A DNA stretch of 64,000 nucleotides, taken from positions 105,298-169,297 of the forward strand of contig CAKKQC010000038.1 of the NCBI GenBank assembly GCA_919901855.1. The letters are read 5' to 3'. A program made the translations under genes and the position numbers. Numbering within the stretch: position 1 is the first letter of the stretch; the number at the start of each line of letters is the position of its first letter. Source of the stretch: a bacterium. Lineage in GTDB: Bacteria > Oederibacteriota > CAKKQC01. The notes beneath the pieces are model-generated. The model did not search any database, was not told the origin of the DNA, and saw only the letters and a list, made by a program, of their open reading frames with translations. Shown here piece by piece: positions 39,518 to 47,099 of this stretch.

Positions 39518-39637
39518 GCCCGCTCCGAGAACCACCCGGCCTTCGGCATGTGGAAGCGCCGAAAGGGCATGGCGGACCCGGGCGCATTCGTCCGGCGCCT
39601 GCGGGCGCCCCGGCAGCGACGGGCGCGCCTTCGGTGA
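39446..39637 (+). pseudogene. Small ORF with VapB/Phd-type antitoxin C-terminal remnant
   Basis: 63 codons. ATG 39446 has AAGGAG about 6 nt upstream. The C-terminal part, 39527-39613 (NHPAFGMWKRRKGMADPGAFVRRLRAPR by segments HPAFGMW, MADPGAFVRRLR), looks like the toxin-binding tail of Phd/VapB antitoxins, where HPAFGMW and AYVRRLR-like motifs recur. The first half coincides with element P6 and has no DNA-binding fold. The simplest reading is a P6 insertion that replaced the front of an antitoxin gene. The stop overlaps the hpnC GTG (GTGA), so it may still be translated and coupled. No toxin gene is adjacent. Confidence 0.4.
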
Positions 39638-40482
39638 CCGATCTCGGGACCGCGCGCGAGCGGTGCCGGGAGATCGCGCTGCGGCACTACGAGAACTTCC
39701 CGGTGGGGCGGTACGGGGTGCCGAAGGAGCAACAGCCCGACATCCACGCGATCTACGCGTTCGCCCGGATCGCGGACGACTTCGCCGACGAACCGCGGTT
39801 CGAGGGAACCCGGCTCGAGCGGCTCGACGAGTGGGGGGCGAAGCTCGAGGCCGCCGCGAAGGGGGAGGCCGTGGACGAGCCCGTTTTCGTCGCCCTTGGC
39901 GATACGATCAGGCGGCGCGATGTGCCCGTCCAGCTCCTGCGCGACCTGCTAGGCGCGTTCCGGCAGGACGCGGTGAAGCAGCGCTACGAGACCTGGGACG
40001 AGGTCCTCGACTACTGCACCCGGTCGGCGAATCCGGTGGGGCGGCTCGTGCTGTGGGTGACGGACCATCGCGACGGCGCGCTCCTGCCGTATTCGGATGC
40101 CCTCTGCACGGGGCTCCAGCTCGCGAACTTCTGGCAGGACTTGTCCGTGGATCACGCGCGGGGGCGGTGCTACATCCCGAAGGCGGACGCCGTGGAGGCT
40201 GGCGTGGATATCGAGGCGCTTGTCCGGGGGGAATCGCCCGAGGGCATTGCCTCGCTCCTGGATGCGCTCGTGGGCCGCACGCGCGAGCTGTTCGACGGGG
40301 CGTTGCCCCTCCCGCGACGGCTCCGGGGGCTCCTGCGCTACGAGATCGCGGCGACGTGGAACGGCGGCCGGATCATCCTCGAGCGGACGGCGGCGCTCGG
40401 GGCGCGCGCTCTCCAGGTGCGGCCGTCGTTGACGGGAGTGGACAAGATCATGATCCTGGTGAGGGCGCTGAGGTATCCTTAG
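39634..40482 (+). CDS. hpnC: Squalene synthase subunit HpnC (hydroxysqualene synthase-type)
   Basis: 282 residues of the squalene/phytoene synthase fold. The first Asp-rich motif is AFARIADDFADE (about residues 41-52). The second site is LANFWQDLSVDHARGRCYIP (about 160-179), a variant of the usual DxxxD motif. HYENFPVGRYGVP near the N-terminus is typical of HpnC. In the three-step route HpnD makes presqualene diphosphate, HpnC makes hydroxysqualene and HpnE reduces it to squalene. The partners lie 5.8 kb away at 46281-48430. The GTG at 39634 gives the usual length; an upstream GTG at 39550 would add an unlikely Pro/Gly-rich extension. Exact subunit assignment rests on resemblance. Confidence 0.88.
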   Translation: MTDLGTARERCREIALRHYENFPVGRYGVPKEQQPDIHAIYAFARIADDFADEPRFEGTRLERLDEWGAKLEAAAKGEAVDEPVFVALGDTIRRRDVPVQLLRDLLGAFRQDAVKQRYETWDEVLDYCTRSANPVGRLVLWVTDHRDGALLPYSDALCTGLQLANFWQDLSVDHARGRCYIPKADAVEAGVDIEALVRGESPEGIASLLDALVGRTRELFDGALPLPRRLRGLLRYEIAATWNGGRIILERTAALGARALQVRPSLTGVDKIMILVRALRYP

Positions 40483-40488
40483 AGAGAT

Positions 40489-40530
40489 GGGCCTCCGCAT
40501 GCTCAAATGGTTGGAGCAGCGGGCTCATAT
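40489..40530 (+). repeat. Truncated 5-prime half copy 1 of the CAU tRNA
   Basis: Starts GGGCCTC, continues with a D-arm-like segment (GCTCAAATGGTTGGAGC) and ends GCGGGCTCAT, exactly at the anticodon. It differs from the intact gene by a few bases between acceptor strand and D-arm. No 3-prime half follows. Confidence 0.75.
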
Positions 40531-40548
40531 GGCATCATTGGAACAACT

Positions 40549-40632
40549 GGGCCTCCGGCGTCCGTTGCGGAGACGCAACGTACGCCGCGGGCTTGAAGCC
40601 CGTATGCTCAATGGTTAGAGCAGCGGGCTCAT
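40549..40632 (+). repeat. Truncated 5-prime half copy 2 of the CAU tRNA with a hairpin insertion
   Basis: Begins GGGCCTC (40549-40555), is interrupted by about 48 nt holding two hairpins (40557-40586 with a GAGA loop, and 40588-40602), then resumes with GCTCAATGGTTAGAGC and ends GCGGGCTCAT at 40632. As in copy 1 it stops at the anticodon triplet. The D-arm segment is identical to that of the intact gene. Confidence 0.75.
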
Positions 40633-40742
40633 GAGTCGTCCGAAAATCGATGGGCCTCTAGCTCAATGGTTAGAGCAGCGGGCTCATAATCCGTAGGTTC
40701 CGGGTTCGAGTCCCGGGGGGCCCATCGATTTTCGGACGACTC
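40633..40742. repeat. 24-bp perfect inverted repeat enclosing the tRNA gene
   Basis: 40633-40656 (GAGTCGTCCGAAAATC...) is the exact reverse complement of 40719-40742. The arms include the outer base pairs of the acceptor stem, so the precursor RNA would extend the acceptor helix well beyond the discriminator base. Confidence 0.9.
40652..40724 (+). tRNA. tRNA with CAU anticodon (elongator Met or lysidine-type Ile2)
   Basis: 73 nt without encoded CCA. The acceptor stem GGGCCTC/GGGGCCC (one G-U) is intact. So are the D-arm GCTC...GAGC, the anticodon loop CTCATAA on the stem GCGGG/TCCGT (with G-U ends), and the T-arm CCGGG-TTCGAGT-CCCGG. Discriminator base is A. The anticodon reads Met AUG, or Ile AUA if TilS converts C34 to lysidine. 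The first pair G1-C72 argues against initiator tRNA. Two truncated 5-prime half copies lie just upstream. Confidence 0.92.
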
Positions 40743-40773
40743 GCCGCATCGGTAGGTAATGCATTGTTCTACT

Positions 40774-40792
40774 GTGCCGCCTTCGGCGGCAC
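40774..40792. terminator. GC-rich hairpin downstream of the tRNA
   Basis: GTGCCGCC-TTC-GGCGGCAC is a perfect 8-bp hairpin about 50 nt after the tRNA. It has no T-tract, so it would be at best a weak terminator or processing structure. It overlaps one possible start (GTG 40774) of the next gene. Confidence 0.35.
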
Positions 40793-42393
40793 GGGCGGTA
40801 ATCCGTAGGAGAGGGGAGAGGGAGCTGAAGAGCAGGATTCTGATCGCAGGGGTCGGAGCGGTTGTCGCTCTTCACGCGTGGCTGGCGGTGGAGAACCTGA
40901 CCATGGACGGGGACACGCTCCGGCTCGCCGGACAGGTCGCGCAGACGGCCAGCCTGCGCGACGCGTGCTGCCTGCTCGGCCCCAAGACCGTCCTCTATCC
41001 CCTCCAGCCGCCATTCCTGTGGGCCGCGGCTTGGGGCGGCGCCCTCGTCTGGCCCGGCTGGAACCCGCTGTCAGCGGCCCGGCTGGCGACGATCCTCGCC
41101 CTTGTTGCCATCGCGTGGCTCCTCGCCCGCCTGGCCGGGGACGCGGGCGCGGGGCCGGGGGGCCGGGCCGTGGCGGCCGCCTTCCCGTTCTGCTGGCACG
41201 GCTTCTCGTTCCTGGTCGGTTCGTGCGACGACAACGTGGTCACGGACGCCCTCCGGCTCGCGGCCGTTTTCGCGACGACCCGCTGGCTGGCCTCGCCGCC
41301 GGGCGGGCGCCGGCACCTCGTCGCGGGCGCCGCGCTCGGGGGCGCGATGCTCTGGCACTTCCAGTCGGTCCTGCTCTTCCCCGCGGTCGCGATCGCGGGG
41401 CTGTGGGAGTCCGGGCGCGAGGGATCGTCCCGGCGGCGCGAGATCGCGGTGGCGCTCCTCGCCGGGGCCGTCATCTGGGCGGCCGGCGTGGGGGGCTCCG
41501 TGCTCGCCGGCCGCGGTCCGGCGCCGGAGCTTTCGGCTCTCGCGCGGGCCACGGTCGAGAACCACCGCGAAGGCAGGCTCTGGGCTCCGCGCTCCGCGCG
41601 GACCCCGGCGACGCAGGCCGCCGTGGTGGGCGAGGGCTGGAGCCGCATGATCCTCGGCTTCGACTGGCTGAGGCCGGCGGGCGGCGCGGTCGCGGTCGCG
41701 ATGGTTGTGGCGCTGGCGACGATCCTGGGCGTCGGGTGCGCGGTCGTGCTCGCGGGCACCCCGCTGGGGCGGGTGCTGGGCCCGGTCGTCGCGATCCAGT
41801 CCGCGCACTCGTTCCTGTACGAATCAGAGAGCATCGAGCGGTGGGACCTGCCGGTGATGGTCTCGGGGCTCGCCCTCGCCGCCGCCTTCGCCGCGTGCCG
41901 CCGTCGCACCGCGAAGCCGAAGGCTTCGTGGGCCGGGTCCGTCCGCGGACCCGCTGGCTCCGTCCTCGGAGCCGGGGGCGCCGCGCTGGCCGTGGCTCTG
42001 GTCGCCTGCAATGTGACCGCGTACGTACGGTTCGCCCGCGGGGCCGAGTCCGCGTTCCTCGACGTAGTCGAGGGCCGTCGGACGATCGCGGAGCTCAATC
42101 TTGATTGCGTGGGGGCGCACTGGCGGCTCTGCCGCGTGGCGCGCGGGGTCGCGCTCGAGGCCGGGCCCGGGGACGCCTTCGCCGGCATGCTCCAGGCGAA
42201 GGTGCCGGACGTCTTCCACCAGTACTGGCTCACGAGCTGGTGCACGGCCTACCTGATCTGCTACGCCCCCGGGTTCCTCCAGCGGCCGGCCGCGCGCCCG
42301 CTCTGGATCAGCCTCCTCCGCGCCCCGCCGCCATCCCACGTGATCCTGCGTCAGGAGGGATTCGTCTACCTCGCCGCCGCGCGACGCCCCTAG
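40774..42393 (+). CDS. Polytopic membrane protein, GT-C/mannosyltransferase-like
   Basis: About 520-540 residues with roughly ten hydrophobic segments. An N-terminal anchor (ILIAGVGAVVALHAWLAV) is followed by a loop with an acidic pair (TMDGDTLRLAG), the position where GT-C glycosyltransferases carry a catalytic Asp. A C-terminal soluble stretch of about 110 residues ends the protein. The profile recalls ArnT/PMT-like lipid-linked sugar transferases, but no diagnostic motif is certain. The start is unclear: GTG 40774, ATG 40759, or CTG 40825, which has a strong purine tract (GGGAGAGGGAG) in front of it and begins at the membrane anchor. The stop shares CTAG with the convergent DUF6807 gene. 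Confidence 0.65.
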   Translation: MPPSAARAVIRRRGERELKSRILIAGVGAVVALHAWLAVENLTMDGDTLRLAGQVAQTASLRDACCLLGPKTVLYPLQPPFLWAAAWGGALVWPGWNPLSAARLATILALVAIAWLLARLAGDAGAGPGGRAVAAAFPFCWHGFSFLVGSCDDNVVTDALRLAAVFATTRWLASPPGGRRHLVAGAALGGAMLWHFQSVLLFPAVAIAGLWESGREGSSRRREIAVALLAGAVIWAAGVGGSVLAGRGPAPELSALARATVENHREGRLWAPRSARTPATQAAVVGEGWSRMILGFDWLRPAGGAVAVAMVVALATILGVGCAVVLAGTPLGRVLGPVVAIQSAHSFLYESESIERWDLPVMVSGLALAAAFAACRRRTAKPKASWAGSVRGPAGSVLGAGGAALAVALVACNVTAYVRFARGAESAFLDVVEGRRTIAELNLDCVGAHWRLCRVARGVALEAGPGDAFAGMLQAKVPDVFHQYWLTSWCTAYLICYAPGFLQRPAARPLWISLLRAPPPSHVILRQEGFVYLAAARRP

Positions 42394-43532
42394 ACCGGCC
42401 GGGCCTCCGCCCTGGGGGGGAAGGCCCAGTCGAGCCAGCGCTCCGCGACCCGGCCCGAGTTCCGGTCGCCCTCGTGGAGGAAGATCCGGTAGCGGAAGGG
42501 CAGCGACCCGCCCGCGGCAAGCACGTGGGAACCGTCGTTCGACCAGCCCGACTGGTAGTCGTGCCACGCGAACGGGTTCGCCGCGAAGAGGCCGTAGTCG
42601 CGGATGTGCCAGTGCGAGGGGTACCGGAACGCGCGCGGGTGGTCGAGCACGGCGATGCCGACCTTCTTCCCGTCCAGCTCGCCCGAGTAGTCGATCCAGG
42701 GCGCGCGGTGGCCCCAGCTCTCGCCCTCGCCGAGCCCCCCGAGCGCGTGCGCGATGAGCCCAGTCCGGTCGCCCTGGAGGGGTTCCCGGACCCGGATCGC
42801 GCAGATGCCGCCCTCCTTCGTGTCGCCGAACGTGACGTCACCGTGGTTCGCGTGGAACACGACCTCGAGGTCCATGAACCGCCCGCCGGGCACCGACCGC
42901 CACAGCCGGAACGTGCGCGTCTCGTCGACCAGGGGACCGCCCTTGGCCGAGGTCCACGTGAGCGTCTCCTCGAATCCCGCCCACACGGGTCCCTTGTTCA
43001 CCTGCCACGCGAACCCTGAGTGCTTCTGGATGCCGTGCCCCGCGTCCTCGCTCCAGAGGTCGACGCCGTTCACGAGCCCGTGCGCGACCCAGAGGCTGCG
43101 GTGGTGCGGGTGGTCGATCTTCGGCTGCGGGTCCTTCTTCGCCGTGACGTGGCGCGTGAGTTCGGTCTCGCCGAGCTTGACCGGCGAGAAGTACGGCCGG
43201 GCCGGGAGCGGCAGGGGGCTCCGGTCGCCGAAGTGGTACCGGGTGACGAGCGCGCCGTCGGAGAGGAACGTGAGCGTATCGCCGTCCTCCTCCATCGTGA
43301 GCGCCTCGCCCGCGGGCTCGCCTGGCGAGGCGCGCAGGACGGCGGGCTGGCCGGCCTTCAGCTTCCCCGTCACGAGCCACAGCTTGCCCCCCGCGGCCTG
43401 CGCGACGGCGGGACCGCCCAATCGGCCGTCGAACCGGTACGGCCCCTCGGGGGCGCCGGTGGGGAGGTCCACGGACAGGGGCGCGTGGTCGCGGTCGTGG
43501 CGGCCGGGGTCGAGCGAGACTTCAATGGGCAT
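42390..43532 (-). CDS. DUF6807 (PmoA-like) family protein
   Basis: 380 residues. The family signature is visible in RPYFSPV...TRHVTA, then DHPHHRSLWVAHGLVNGVDLWSE (about residues 145-168), and later GAPW/RAPWIDYSG and PRAFRYPSHWHIRDYGLFAANPF. These proteins are common beside sugar dehydrogenases and TIM-barrel isomerases in Planctomycetes-like genomes; a jelly-roll sugar-related fold is expected but the reaction is unknown. The ATG at 43532 has GGAGG 5 nt upstream and is preferred to the GTG at 43538. It overlaps the upstream isomerase gene by 11 nt, so the two form an operon. All signals point to a cytoplasmic protein. Confidence 0.8.
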   Translation of the reverse strand: MPIEVSLDPGRHDRDHAPLSVDLPTGAPEGPYRFDGRLGGPAVAQAAGGKLWLVTGKLKAGQPAVLRASPGEPAGEALTMEEDGDTLTFLSDGALVTRYHFGDRSPLPLPARPYFSPVKLGETELTRHVTAKKDPQPKIDHPHHRSLWVAHGLVNGVDLWSEDAGHGIQKHSGFAWQVNKGPVWAGFEETLTWTSAKGGPLVDETRTFRLWRSVPGGRFMDLEVVFHANHGDVTFGDTKEGGICAIRVREPLQGDRTGLIAHALGGLGEGESWGHRAPWIDYSGELDGKKVGIAVLDHPRAFRYPSHWHIRDYGLFAANPFAWHDYQSGWSNDGSHVLAAGGSLPFRYRIFLHEGDRNSGRVAERWLDWAFPPRAEARPV

Positions 43533-44355
43533 GGGCACCTCCGAAGTGGCGGTTGAGGGTCTCTAGGCTCAGTCGCGCGATTTCCTCCGGCCCGGGTCCG
43601 GGGGCGAAAGTCTCCACCGAAATCCAGCGGTCGTAGCCCACGGCCTTCAGCGCCGCCGCGATCGGGGCGATGTCCTCGTCGCCCATGCCCGGTCCCAGCA
43701 GGTTGGGGTCGTTTGCGTGGAAGTGGTGCAGGTACCGGCCGCCCTCGGCCAGGATGGTCTCCGCCGGCGACTTCGGCTCGGCACCCCGCATGGCCTTGAT
43801 GTCGAGGTGCAGCCGGAAGTTCGCGTGGCCCACGGCCTCGACGAGCCGGACGCCTTCCTCCATCGTGTTGATGAAGTTCGTCTCGACCTTCGTCAGCGGC
43901 TCGATCAGGACCGAGATCCCGGCCGCGCCCGCGGCGACCGAGACCTCGCGGAACACGCGCGTGGCGCGGGCGAAGCCGTCATCGAAGGACTGGCCGGAGG
44001 CGAGATCGCGCTGGGCCGGCGACCCGAAGACCATGAGCTGGCCGCCGAGGTCGCTGCACAGCGAAACCAGGATTCGGAGGTAGCCGGCGGTGCGGTCGAG
44101 CACGGTGTCGTCCGGGCTCGTGATCGAGAGCCCCTGGGTCCTCGCCAGCAGCCAGTGCAGCCCCACGATGTCGAGCCCGGCGTTCTCGTAGGCCTCGCGT
44201 ACTTCGCGGACCTCGGAGGGCTTCATCCTGGTGGGGTCGGGGGAGAGCGTGAAGGGCGCGAGCTCAACGCCGTCGTAGCCGAGGGCCTTGGCCCTGGCCG
44301 CGATGCCGGTCTGGGCCCAGTCCTTGAACATCTCGTTGCACACCGCGAACCGCAT
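43522..44355 (-). CDS. Sugar phosphate isomerase/epimerase (xylose isomerase-like TIM barrel)
   Basis: 277 residues. AP-endonuclease-2/IolE-like barrel: ALGYDGVELAPF near the N-terminus and the metal-ligand segments VLIEPLTKVETNFINT (Glu, about residue 152), NFRLHLDIKAMRG (His/Asp), YLHHFHANDPNLLGPG (His) and WISVETFAPGP (Glu) near the end. Members interconvert keto sugars or inositol derivatives; the substrate is unknown. The ATG at 44355 follows TATAAT by 6 nt, a textbook leaderless start, and replaces a longer ATG at 44430. First gene of an operon with the DUF6807 gene; divergent from ilvB. Confidence 0.85.
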   Translation of the reverse strand: MRFAVCNEMFKDWAQTGIAARAKALGYDGVELAPFTLSPDPTRMKPSEVREVREAYENAGLDIVGLHWLLARTQGLSITSPDDTVLDRTAGYLRILVSLCSDLGGQLMVFGSPAQRDLASGQSFDDGFARATRVFREVSVAAGAAGISVLIEPLTKVETNFINTMEEGVRLVEAVGHANFRLHLDIKAMRGAEPKSPAETILAEGGRYLHHFHANDPNLLGPGMGDEDIAPIAAALKAVGYDRWISVETFAPGPGPEEIARLSLETLNRHFGGAHAH

Positions 44356-44361
44356 CGCCGC

Positions 44362-44367
44362 ATTATA
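44362..44367 (-). promoter_or_regulatory. -10 box TATAAT of the isomerase/DUF6807 operon
   Basis: Perfect consensus TATAAT on the minus strand, ending 6 nt before the ATG at 44355, too close for a Shine-Dalgarno leader. Confidence 0.6.
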
Positions 44368-44424
44368 CTGAGCCGCCCGCTGGCGGGACGATCCGGGGGG
44401 TCTTCGCCGCCTTCGGACGCGTGC

Positions 44425-44430
44425 TAACAT
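44425..44430 (+). promoter_or_regulatory. Putative -10 box TAACAT of the ilvB leader ORF
   Basis: TAACAT ends 9 nt before an ATG at 44440 that opens a 17-codon ORF ahead of ilvB. Confidence 0.4.
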
Positions 44431-44439
44431 AGGTTATCC

Positions 44440-44493
44440 ATGAAGACGACCAGCGAACCCATTCCGTGCCGCGGCCGCGGGAGGGTGTCATGA
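44440..44493 (+). CDS. 17-codon leader ORF coupled to ilvB
   Basis: Translates to MKTTSEPIPCRGRGRVS. Its TGA overlaps the ilvB ATG (ATGA), and the GGGAGG used by ilvB lies inside its last codons. Ribosomes loading on a leaderless mRNA would translate it and terminate on the ilvB start. It has only one Ile and one Val codon, so it does not look like a classical branched-chain attenuator. Reality as a peptide is unproven. Confidence 0.4.
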   Translation: MKTTSEPIPCRGRGRVS

Positions 44494-46241
44494 AGCCCCC
44501 GGCGGCGAAGCCCGCGAAGCCGAAGCGCGACGACGGGCACGTGCGCTCCGGCGCCCGCGTCATCGTGGACGCCCTCGAGGAGCTCGGCGTCGACATCGTG
44601 TTCGGGTACCCCGGCGGCTCGATCATCAAGCTCTACGACGAGCTCACGAGCTCGCACATCAAGGTCATCCTGTCGGGCGACGAGCGGTGCGCCGGCCACG
44701 CGGCCGAGGGCTACGCGCGCGCCACCGGCAAGGTGGGCGTCATGCTCTGCACGTCGGGCCCGGGCGCAACGAACCTCGTGACCCCGCTCGCGGACGCGCG
44801 CATGGACTCGACCCCCGTGGTCGCCATCTCGGGCCAGGTGGCCAGCGCCGTGATCGGGCGCGACGCCTTCCAGGAGGCCCCGATGCAGGCCGCGACCTTC
44901 GCCATCACGAAGCACAACTACCTCGTGACGAAGGCCGGGGACCTCGGCCGCGTGGTGCGCGAGGCGTTCCATATCGCGTCCACCGGCCGCCCGGGCCCCG
45001 TGCTCGTGGACGTGGCCAAGGACGCGCAGGCGGCCATGGTGGACGTCCGCGAGACCTCGTTCGAGTTCAAGCTCCGCGGGTACAATCCCGTGCGGAAGCT
45101 CCACATGAACCAGATCGACCGCGCGATGGAGCTCATCGGGGACGCGAAGCGGCCGCTGCTCTACGTGGGGCAGGGCGTCGTGCTCGCGGACGCGTGGAAG
45201 GAGCTGCGCAAGTTCGTCGAGATCACGGGCATTCCCGTGACCGAGACCCTGCTCGCCAAGGGCGCGTTCCCGGCGTCCCACAAGCTCTGGGTGGGCACGC
45301 TCGGCATGCACGGCGCTGCGTTCGCGAACTACGCCATCCACGAGGCCGACGTCGTGGTCGTGCTCGGGGCGCGGTTCGACGACCGGGTGACCGGGAACCC
45401 GGCCGCGTTCGCGACGCAGGCGAAGTGGATCCAGGTGGACATCGACCCGTCCGAGATCAACAAGAACGTGACGGTGCAGGTGCCCGTGGCCGCCGACGTT
45501 GGTGAGGCGCTCGCCGAGATGGTCAAACGCGCGAAGCCGGGCCACCACGACGGCTGGCACAAGCGCATCGACGAGCTCAAGCGCAAGTTCCCGTACCACT
45601 ACCGGCCGGGGACCGGCGAGATCAAGCCCCAGTACTTCCTCGAGCGGCTCATGGAGGCCATGGGAGGGAAGGGCATCGTGACGACGGGCGTGGGCCAGCA
45701 CCAGATGTGGACGCTCCAGTACTGCCGGTTCGACGAGCCGCGGCGGTACATCACCTCCGGCGGCGCCGGGACGATGGGCTTCGGGCTGCCCGCGGCCGTG
45801 GGCGCCCAGTTCGGGCGCCCAAACGAGCTCGTGGTGGACGTTGACGGGGACGGTTCGTTCGAGATGAACATCAACGAGTTGCGGACCGTGCGCGACAACA
45901 ACCTGCCCATCAAGATCGCGATCATGAACAACCGCATGCTCGGGATGGTGGGGCAGTGGCAGCGGAAGTTCTTCAAGGGGAACTACTCGTCCACGCAGTT
46001 CAACGAGGACATCCCGAACTTCGTGGCCGGCGTGCAGGCCCTTTACGGGGTGCCGGGGAGGCGGATCGCGAAGCGGGACGAGGTGAAGCCCGCCATCGAC
46101 GAGATGATCGGGGCCAGGGGGCCGTTCCTCCTCGACGTCGTGATTCCGAAGGACGAGGACGTGTACCCCATGATCCCGGCCGGCGCGACTATTCATGACA
46201 TCATGCTCGGGGAAGAGCAGGGACACACGCCCCCCGTCTGA
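44490..46241 (+). CDS. ilvB: Acetolactate synthase large subunit
   Basis: 583 residues. This ThDP-dependent enzyme joins two pyruvates, or pyruvate and 2-ketobutyrate, in valine, leucine and isoleucine synthesis. Domain order is Pyr-binding (residues 12-180, GYPGGSIIKLYDEL, catalytic Glu in GDERCAGHAAEGYARATG, then CTSGPGATN), central FAD/Rossmann (about 200-335, VLGARFDDRVTGN) and PP-binding (about 380-560). The last has a GDGSFEMNINELRT...IMNNRMLGMVGQW thiamine-diphosphate/Mg motif. The RFDDRVTGN motif marks a true acetolactate synthase. No regulatory subunit ilvN follows; hpnD comes next with its own promoter. The ATG at 44490 with GGGAGG is chosen over the GTG at 44466. Confidence 0.94.
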   Translation: MKPPAAKPAKPKRDDGHVRSGARVIVDALEELGVDIVFGYPGGSIIKLYDELTSSHIKVILSGDERCAGHAAEGYARATGKVGVMLCTSGPGATNLVTPLADARMDSTPVVAISGQVASAVIGRDAFQEAPMQAATFAITKHNYLVTKAGDLGRVVREAFHIASTGRPGPVLVDVAKDAQAAMVDVRETSFEFKLRGYNPVRKLHMNQIDRAMELIGDAKRPLLYVGQGVVLADAWKELRKFVEITGIPVTETLLAKGAFPASHKLWVGTLGMHGAAFANYAIHEADVVVVLGARFDDRVTGNPAAFATQAKWIQVDIDPSEINKNVTVQVPVAADVGEALAEMVKRAKPGHHDGWHKRIDELKRKFPYHYRPGTGEIKPQYFLERLMEAMGGKGIVTTGVGQHQMWTLQYCRFDEPRRYITSGGAGTMGFGLPAAVGAQFGRPNELVVDVDGDGSFEMNINELRTVRDNNLPIKIAIMNNRMLGMVGQWQRKFFKGNYSSTQFNEDIPNFVAGVQALYGVPGRRIAKRDEVKPAIDEMIGARGPFLLDVVIPKDEDVYPMIPAGATIHDIMLGEEQGHTPPV

Positions 46242-46267
46242 TCCGGGATTCGCCCGGCTCCTTCCGG

Positions 46268-46273
46268 TACACT
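46268..46273 (+). promoter_or_regulatory. -10 box TACACT of hpnD
   Basis: TACACT ends 7 nt before the ATG at 46281; a leaderless mRNA is expected for the hpnD-hpnE-hemL operon. Confidence 0.45.
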
Positions 46274-46280
46274 GGTCCCC

Positions 46281-47099
46281 ATGAACGCCGGGGTCGCCAA
46301 GTCGAACTTCAAGTGGGGCATCCGCCTGCTCCCGCCGGGTCAGCGGGCGGCCGTGACCGCCATCTACGCGTTCTGCCGGGCGGCCGACGACGACGCCGAC
46401 CTCGACCCGTCCAGGGGCAAGGAGGCGATCGCGCGGTGGCGCGAGGAGGTCGCGGCCTGCTACGACGGCTTCCCGAAGCACCCGGTGATGAGGAACCTGC
46501 ACCCCCTGGTCCGGACGCTCAAACTCCGGCGCGAGTACTTCGACATGATCCTCACGGGAATGGACATGGACCTCGCGGGGAAGCGCTACGCGAACATGGA
46601 CGAGCTGCTCGGGTACTGCGACTGCGTGGCCGGGGCGGTCGGCCTGCTCGTCCTGCAGGCGATGGGCCTCCACGAGGACGAGCGGGCGCGCGAGTACTCG
46701 GCGCATCTCTCCTACGGCCTCCAGCTCACGAACATCCTCCGCGACCTGCGCGAGGACGCGGACCGGGGGCGCGTGTACCTGCCGGCGGACGCGATGGCGG
46801 CGTACGGATACTCCGAGGCCGAGCTCCGGAAGGGAGTCGCGAGCGTCGGATTCTTCAAGACCGCGCGGTTCGTCGCGAAGCGGGCGGACGAGGAATTCCT
46901 CAGGGCGCGGGAGGGGCTGGACCCTATGCTGCGCCGCCGCCTGCTCGGCCCCGAGATCATGCGGGAGACCTACGAGGCGCTCCTGCACCGGATCATGAAA
47001 GCAGCCGACCTGTCGCTCGACGGTCATCCGCCGCGCCTGTCGCAGATCGAGAAGATCGTGATCGCGACTGCGACCTGGGTGCACGTCAGGTACCTGTGA
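46281..47099 (+). CDS. hpnD: Presqualene diphosphate synthase HpnD
   Basis: 272 residues of the squalene/phytoene synthase family. Both Asp-rich motifs are canonical: AFCRAADDDADLD (about residues 31-43) and LTNILRDLREDADRGRVYLP (about 152-171). It condenses two farnesyl diphosphates to presqualene diphosphate on the cytoplasmic face of the membrane, the first step toward squalene. The stop overlaps the hpnE start by one base (TGATG). The HpnD rather than HpnC assignment rests on the intact DxxxD motifs and the neighbouring hpnE. Confidence 0.92.
   Translation: MNAGVAKSNFKWGIRLLPPGQRAAVTAIYAFCRAADDDADLDPSRGKEAIARWREEVAACYDGFPKHPVMRNLHPLVRTLKLRREYFDMILTGMDMDLAGKRYANMDELLGYCDCVAGAVGLLVLQAMGLHEDERAREYSAHLSYGLQLTNILRDLREDADRGRVYLPADAMAAYGYSEAELRKGVASVGFFKTARFVAKRADEEFLRAREGLDPMLRRRLLGPEIMRETYEALLHRIMKAADLSLDGHPPRLSQIEKIVIATATWVHVRYL

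Noticed and set aside
33646-39747. 2033-codon antisense ORF opposite the HicB-fused giant gene
   Set aside because: Low-complexity Arg/Pro/His-rich shadow; the sense frame has clear repeats.
40652-40724. Initiator tRNA-fMet
   Set aside because: Position 1 pairs with 72 (G-C); bacterial initiators have a mismatch there.
44440-44493. Classical ilv attenuator at the ilvB leader
   Set aside because: No run of Ile, Leu or Val codons and no obvious terminator/antiterminator pair before ilvB.
44424-47084. 886-codon antisense ORF over ilvB and hpnD
   Set aside because: Shadow of two confidently identified enzymes.
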